In this document: positions 60,938 through 64,000 of the stretch, piece by piece
How the letters are laid out: each line of letters starts with the position of its first letter
How positions within the stretch are numbered: position 1 is the stretch's first letter
NCBI GenBank assembly: GCA_030435675.1
Contig: CM059621.1
Coordinates: forward strand, 3,658,001-3,722,000
Direction: 5' to 3'
DNA: 64,000 nt
Source of the DNA: Steinernema hermaphroditum
Taxonomy: Eukaryota; Nematoda; Chromadorea; Rhabditida; Steinernematidae
Made by a program: the position numbers and the translations under genes
Notes under the pieces: model-generated
Told to the model about the DNA's origin: nothing
The model's input: only the letters and a program-made list of their open reading frames with translations
Database searches by the model: none

Positions 60938-61720
60938 TCGTCTACACTCGAAAAGCACATCTACTCACATCACGCTTTATGCTGTTTTTTTCTGTTATTT
61001 TGTGTTAAGCTACTAATGGGTGTCCTGTGTTAGCTCTAGATAATTCGTGGCAAGAAGTGCTAGAAAGGACGGAATGTACAAAAATAAGATAAGGACACGG
61101 ACCGACGTTGAATTTACCTCGAACCTGGAGCTAAACGATTCTATGAGCAACAATCTTGCTGCCCTGTGTTTATCTAGTTTTTTGGCATTTTGTTGCCCAC
61201 AGCTTCTTGGATTTTTTACGGTGTTAATTCGCGCGCAGCAGCGCTTGTTCATCTTTACACATCAATCTTTTCCCGCCGAAATCACCGTATTGCACTGAAA
61301 TATGTGCATATACGATCTCTGCTCGTCTACACTCAAATGGAACAAAAGCAAATGTGAAAAAGCACATCTACTGACATCACGGTTTATGTTTCTTTTTTGG
61401 TATTTCGTGTTAAGCTACTAATGGGTGACCTGTATTAGCTCTAGATAGTTCGTGGCAAGAAGTGCTAGAAAGTAGGGACGGTACAAAAATAAAATAAGGA
61501 TACGGACCGGCGTTGAACCTACCTCAAAAGAAAACGATTACATGAGCGATAATCTCGCTGCCCTGTGCTTAATTTTGTTGGCATTTTGCTACCGACAGAG
61601 GTACTTGGCTTTTAGCACCTAGAAGGTGTCACCTAGACAGCTTCCATGAATTAATACTTCATTAAACGCTCCGCCGAAATCACCATACTGCACCGATATC
61701 TGTAAATGTACGATCTCTTT
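60938..61720. repeat. Tandem duplication of about 385 bp
   Basis: Unit 1 (60938-61322) and unit 2 (61323 to about 61720) both start TCGTCTACACTC. They share AGCACATCTACT, TTAAGCTACTAATGGGTG, AGTTCGTGGCAAGAAGTGCT (one difference), CGCTGCCCTGTG and CGCCGAAATCACC in order. Unit 2 has small insertions and deletions. No gene was identified in either copy. Confidence 0.75.
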
Positions 61721-62631
61721 GGAGCTTTCCGAACTCAGTAAGTCCCATTTGTCACTTCGCGGGTCACATGGTCGTTCATGTCCTTGTGCTTAGTCTCCAT
61801 TCTATTCTCTTCATAAAAAGCGTCCTCACAAAGAATACGTGAGACAGTCCCAGTGAACGTCTGTGAACCGGTCTTAGCACCAACAAAGTGTGCCCTTGCC
61901 GAAGCTGCGAACCTAAAGATAGCATTTTCAAGTACCATATTGATGTGTTTCTTTGCATTATATTCAATCTAAGCGTCTCATAAAGACGGCAAGAAAATTA
62001 TGACCCCTCATTCAGCAGCCGTTTTTTTGTTGAATGATCAATCACCACGTCATCATAAATGCACATTATCGCGAAATGAAAATTTCTAAAATGGCACGGC
62101 GTCGCAGACATCGTTAATTTAATCAAGAGACTTAACAGATCGCAGACAGGAGAGCACGGGAAATGCACTATTCCTGAAACGTCATCGAAGAAGTTGCCAC
62201 TTCTCATGTATGAAACATCAGTTGATCTTCGCGTAGCCATTTATCTTTATTCCAATTGAATCCCTAATTCAGATACCACGCTCAATGAGTACGTGCTCGT
62301 TACCTCCACAATGACCGCCCTGTGTCTGAGATTAAATTGTTTTCATGGCCTCTTTACGGCCTCATGTCCTTCTCTCCCCAAAATTGTCTGTTTATACGTG
62401 TAGCCAATAGAAATCATATGTTTTTGTCTGTCCCTGGGGTACTACGGTAGACGGCGTCGGCGGCTTCGTCGTTGCAGCACAATGCTACCTTCTCATTTTT
62501 CGGGCGTGTCATCCGAATAAGCATCCCGTTGGCTTCGGCCGTGTTCGAGACGAAGGGGGGGAGTGAGAGGAGAAGAGGTTAGCACCCCCCGCGCGCACAA
62601 ATCCCTCCTAGATTCGCGTTCGCGCGCGTCG

Positions 62632-62669
62632 CCACGCCCCTCGAAACGCGGATTCGCGCACTCTTAAAA
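62632..62669 (+). promoter_or_regulatory. GC-box and TATA-like site before the 62727 gene
   Basis: CCACGCCCC at 62632-62640 and CTTAAAAG at 62662-62669 lie 87 and 58 bases before the ATG, at the end of a short GC-rich island (about 62580-62660). Copy A has a similar arrangement. This is inference from base words only. Confidence 0.35.
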
Positions 62670-62726
62670 GGCCGAAACACTGGTCGACACCCATCAAAAG
62701 GAACCGTCTACTCCGCCAATTCGACG

Positions 62727-63288
62727 ATGAACTCTGCCGTCTGCTCCGCGATACTCCTTCTGCTCGCCTTCGCCGGCTTCTCGGCCGCACGCACCCATGA
62801 GCGCCGCTCCATACTGGGTCTGTCGTCAGGACTGTTCGGCCAAGATGAGGAGAAGCCAGTAAAGGACGATGGGTATGCTTAGGCGTTCACTGCACACTCT
62901 TAAGCTTCTTTTGTTTTTATAGGTTCGAGATGAAGACAGTTGCAGACCAGGCTGGCCTTGTGTCCTACGACGATAACGGCGAACCGTACATGATGTGTGC
63001 CACCGGCAAGAACACCTTCCAGGCGTGTTACCTGCCGAAAGACAAGCCCGTCTACGATAAAGGCCTCGCGTGCTATGCCGTCTGGTTCGGATCACAGTCG
63101 TTCCAGGGATGCTGGGTGAATCCGATGGTAAGCGCTCTCTTTTCGTGTGTGCACTCACTGTATATTTCTAGCCTTCCCTCCGCCAGTGTGAGAAAAGAAA
63201 GTGCCGCGCCGACGGTCGATCCAAGACAGGCATCAACTTCTGCTGCTGCTTCGGAGACAACTGCAACGCAGATTACAGCATCGCCTGA
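62727..63288 (+). CDS. Secreted type II activin/BMP-receptor-ectodomain-like protein, copy C
   Basis: Exons 62727-62872, 62923-63127 and 63172-63288 (introns 50 and 44 bases) give 155 residues. Exon 1 is 146 bases, as in copy A, and both introns have the same phases as there. The signal peptide is MNSAVCSAILLLLAFAGFSA, followed by RTHERR, then an acidic linker. The ten domain cysteines are PYMMCA, QACYLP, GLACYAVW, QGCWVN, RQCEKRKC, FCCCFGDNCN, and the chain ends ADYSIA. It is the most diverged paralogue: the loop between Cys1 and Cys2 is shorter, and it has the QGCW form that vertebrate type II receptors have. There is no membrane helix or kinase. Codon use is GC-richer than in copies A and B, in step with its GC-rich surroundings. 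AATAAA is at 63498. A role in binding a secreted TGF-beta-family ligand is inferred from the fold only. Confidence 0.88.
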
Positions 63289-63497
63289 GTACGGGGAACA
63301 CCGTCAGCCCACCCATAGCGTTCGTATCCTCTTTGCCCCCTCCTCTCACTTTTCCCTCTTTTCCGTGTGCTGTCATTGTGTTTTTCCACGTGTTGCCGCA
63401 AGTCACGTGCTATCCCTTTGAGCGCCGGTGCGTGGGAATGTTGTAGCAAACAAATTGTTTGTATTTTTGGTTTGGTAATGCGGTTATTTATTTAAGT

Positions 63498-63503
63498 AAT
63501 AAA
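63498..63503 (+). terminator. Polyadenylation signal AATAAA for the 62727 gene
   Basis: AATAAA at 63498-63503, with a second overlapping one at 63503-63508, lies 210 bases after the stop codon. Confidence 0.6.
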
Positions 63504-63508
63504 ATAAA

Positions 63509-64000
63509 TCAGTTGAAAGTGATAAAAGTATCGGTTTGGGAACGCATGCGTCGCTGACTAAAGGTTAGACAAACATTTGGCCCCTGTGGGATTGACGTTG
63601 CCGACACACTTCTGGAGTCACGCTGCCTCTGCTTGCTCATTACCCCGTTTTGGAACAGATGAACGGATGTTTAGCGGACGGCACGTTCAAAATTTAGGGC
63701 AGCCATGGTAACAAACAAGGAGCATATGACAGCGCTGAAGTGGAAGGCTATTCTTTCAAAGCAACATGGACACATGACCCGCGTCCACGATGAAAAGGCT
63801 TTATTTTTAGCGGACGTTTGTGCAACTTCGGTCCATAACGTGAAAACGTGGGGGAGTATTGCTTATGGAGCATTCTCTCGGATGCATCACAATGTGTCTT
63901 GAAAATTTGAATCAAAATAAATGGCGATGGTTTTGTACGTTATCTCAAATGTTTTAAACAGCCGAACTAATTACATCTGTAATGTTGAAGTTTGAGTACG
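63509..64000. other. Intergenic to window end
   Basis: A short plus-strand frame (63705-63902, 65 codons) has no motif or splice support. Nothing else was recognised. Confidence 0.4.

Noticed and set aside
1..64000. CRISPR arrays, bacterial operons, riboswitches or rRNA
   Set aside because: No regularly spaced direct repeats, Shine-Dalgarno-linked gene runs or rRNA-like segments were seen; splice sites and gene families are nematode.

Overview
The window reads as nuclear DNA of a nematode, most likely a rhabditid (clade V). It encodes serpentine chemoreceptors of the nematode-specific srt class. Its introns are mostly 40-51 bases with GT...(T)TTCAG borders, pyrimidine-plus-CAG trans-splice-like acceptors sit just before some start codons, and AATAAA signals follow several genes. 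No bacterial operon, rRNA, CRISPR array or convincing tRNA is present. All gene models below were rebuilt by hand from splice sites and reading frame; none was checked against a database.

Layout. (1) 2.9-16.6 kb is a receptor and membrane-protein block. It holds three complete srt genes on the minus strand (2945-4219, 12218-13433, 14603-16567), the last two being a recent tandem pair with identical lengths for the first four coding exons. It also holds a 3'-truncated seven-helix receptor on the plus strand (8960-9662) and two plus-strand loci (7789-7919, 11379-12013) that share a last exon coding for one membrane helix and a cytosolic tail ending in Phi-Asp-Val. (2) 16.6-41.7 kb is a 25 kb stretch with no supportable spliced gene. 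It carries non-autonomous DNA transposons: a 1,468 bp near-perfect palindrome with TA target-site duplication, two hairpin elements with TTA duplications (one with a tRNA-like insert) and smaller foldback repeats. (3) 41.9-63.5 kb holds three plus-strand paralogues (41961-42538, 47908-48424, 62727-63288). They encode small secreted proteins whose whole mature region is a ten-cysteine domain resembling the extracellular domain of type II activin/BMP receptors, with no transmembrane segment and no kinase. Between them lie degenerate mariner/Tc1-like elements (45128-45994, 46051-46640, 48842-49733, 50907-51800) and a 385 bp tandem duplication.

The most interesting content is the trio of soluble receptor-ectodomain-like genes. 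They share an intron position, the full cysteine pattern and the aromatic residues that contact ligand in vertebrate type II receptors, so a role as secreted TGF-beta-superfamily binding proteins (traps, carriers or co-receptors) is a testable inference. The srt genes point to chemosensory neurons, and nothing in the sequence links them functionally to the secreted family.
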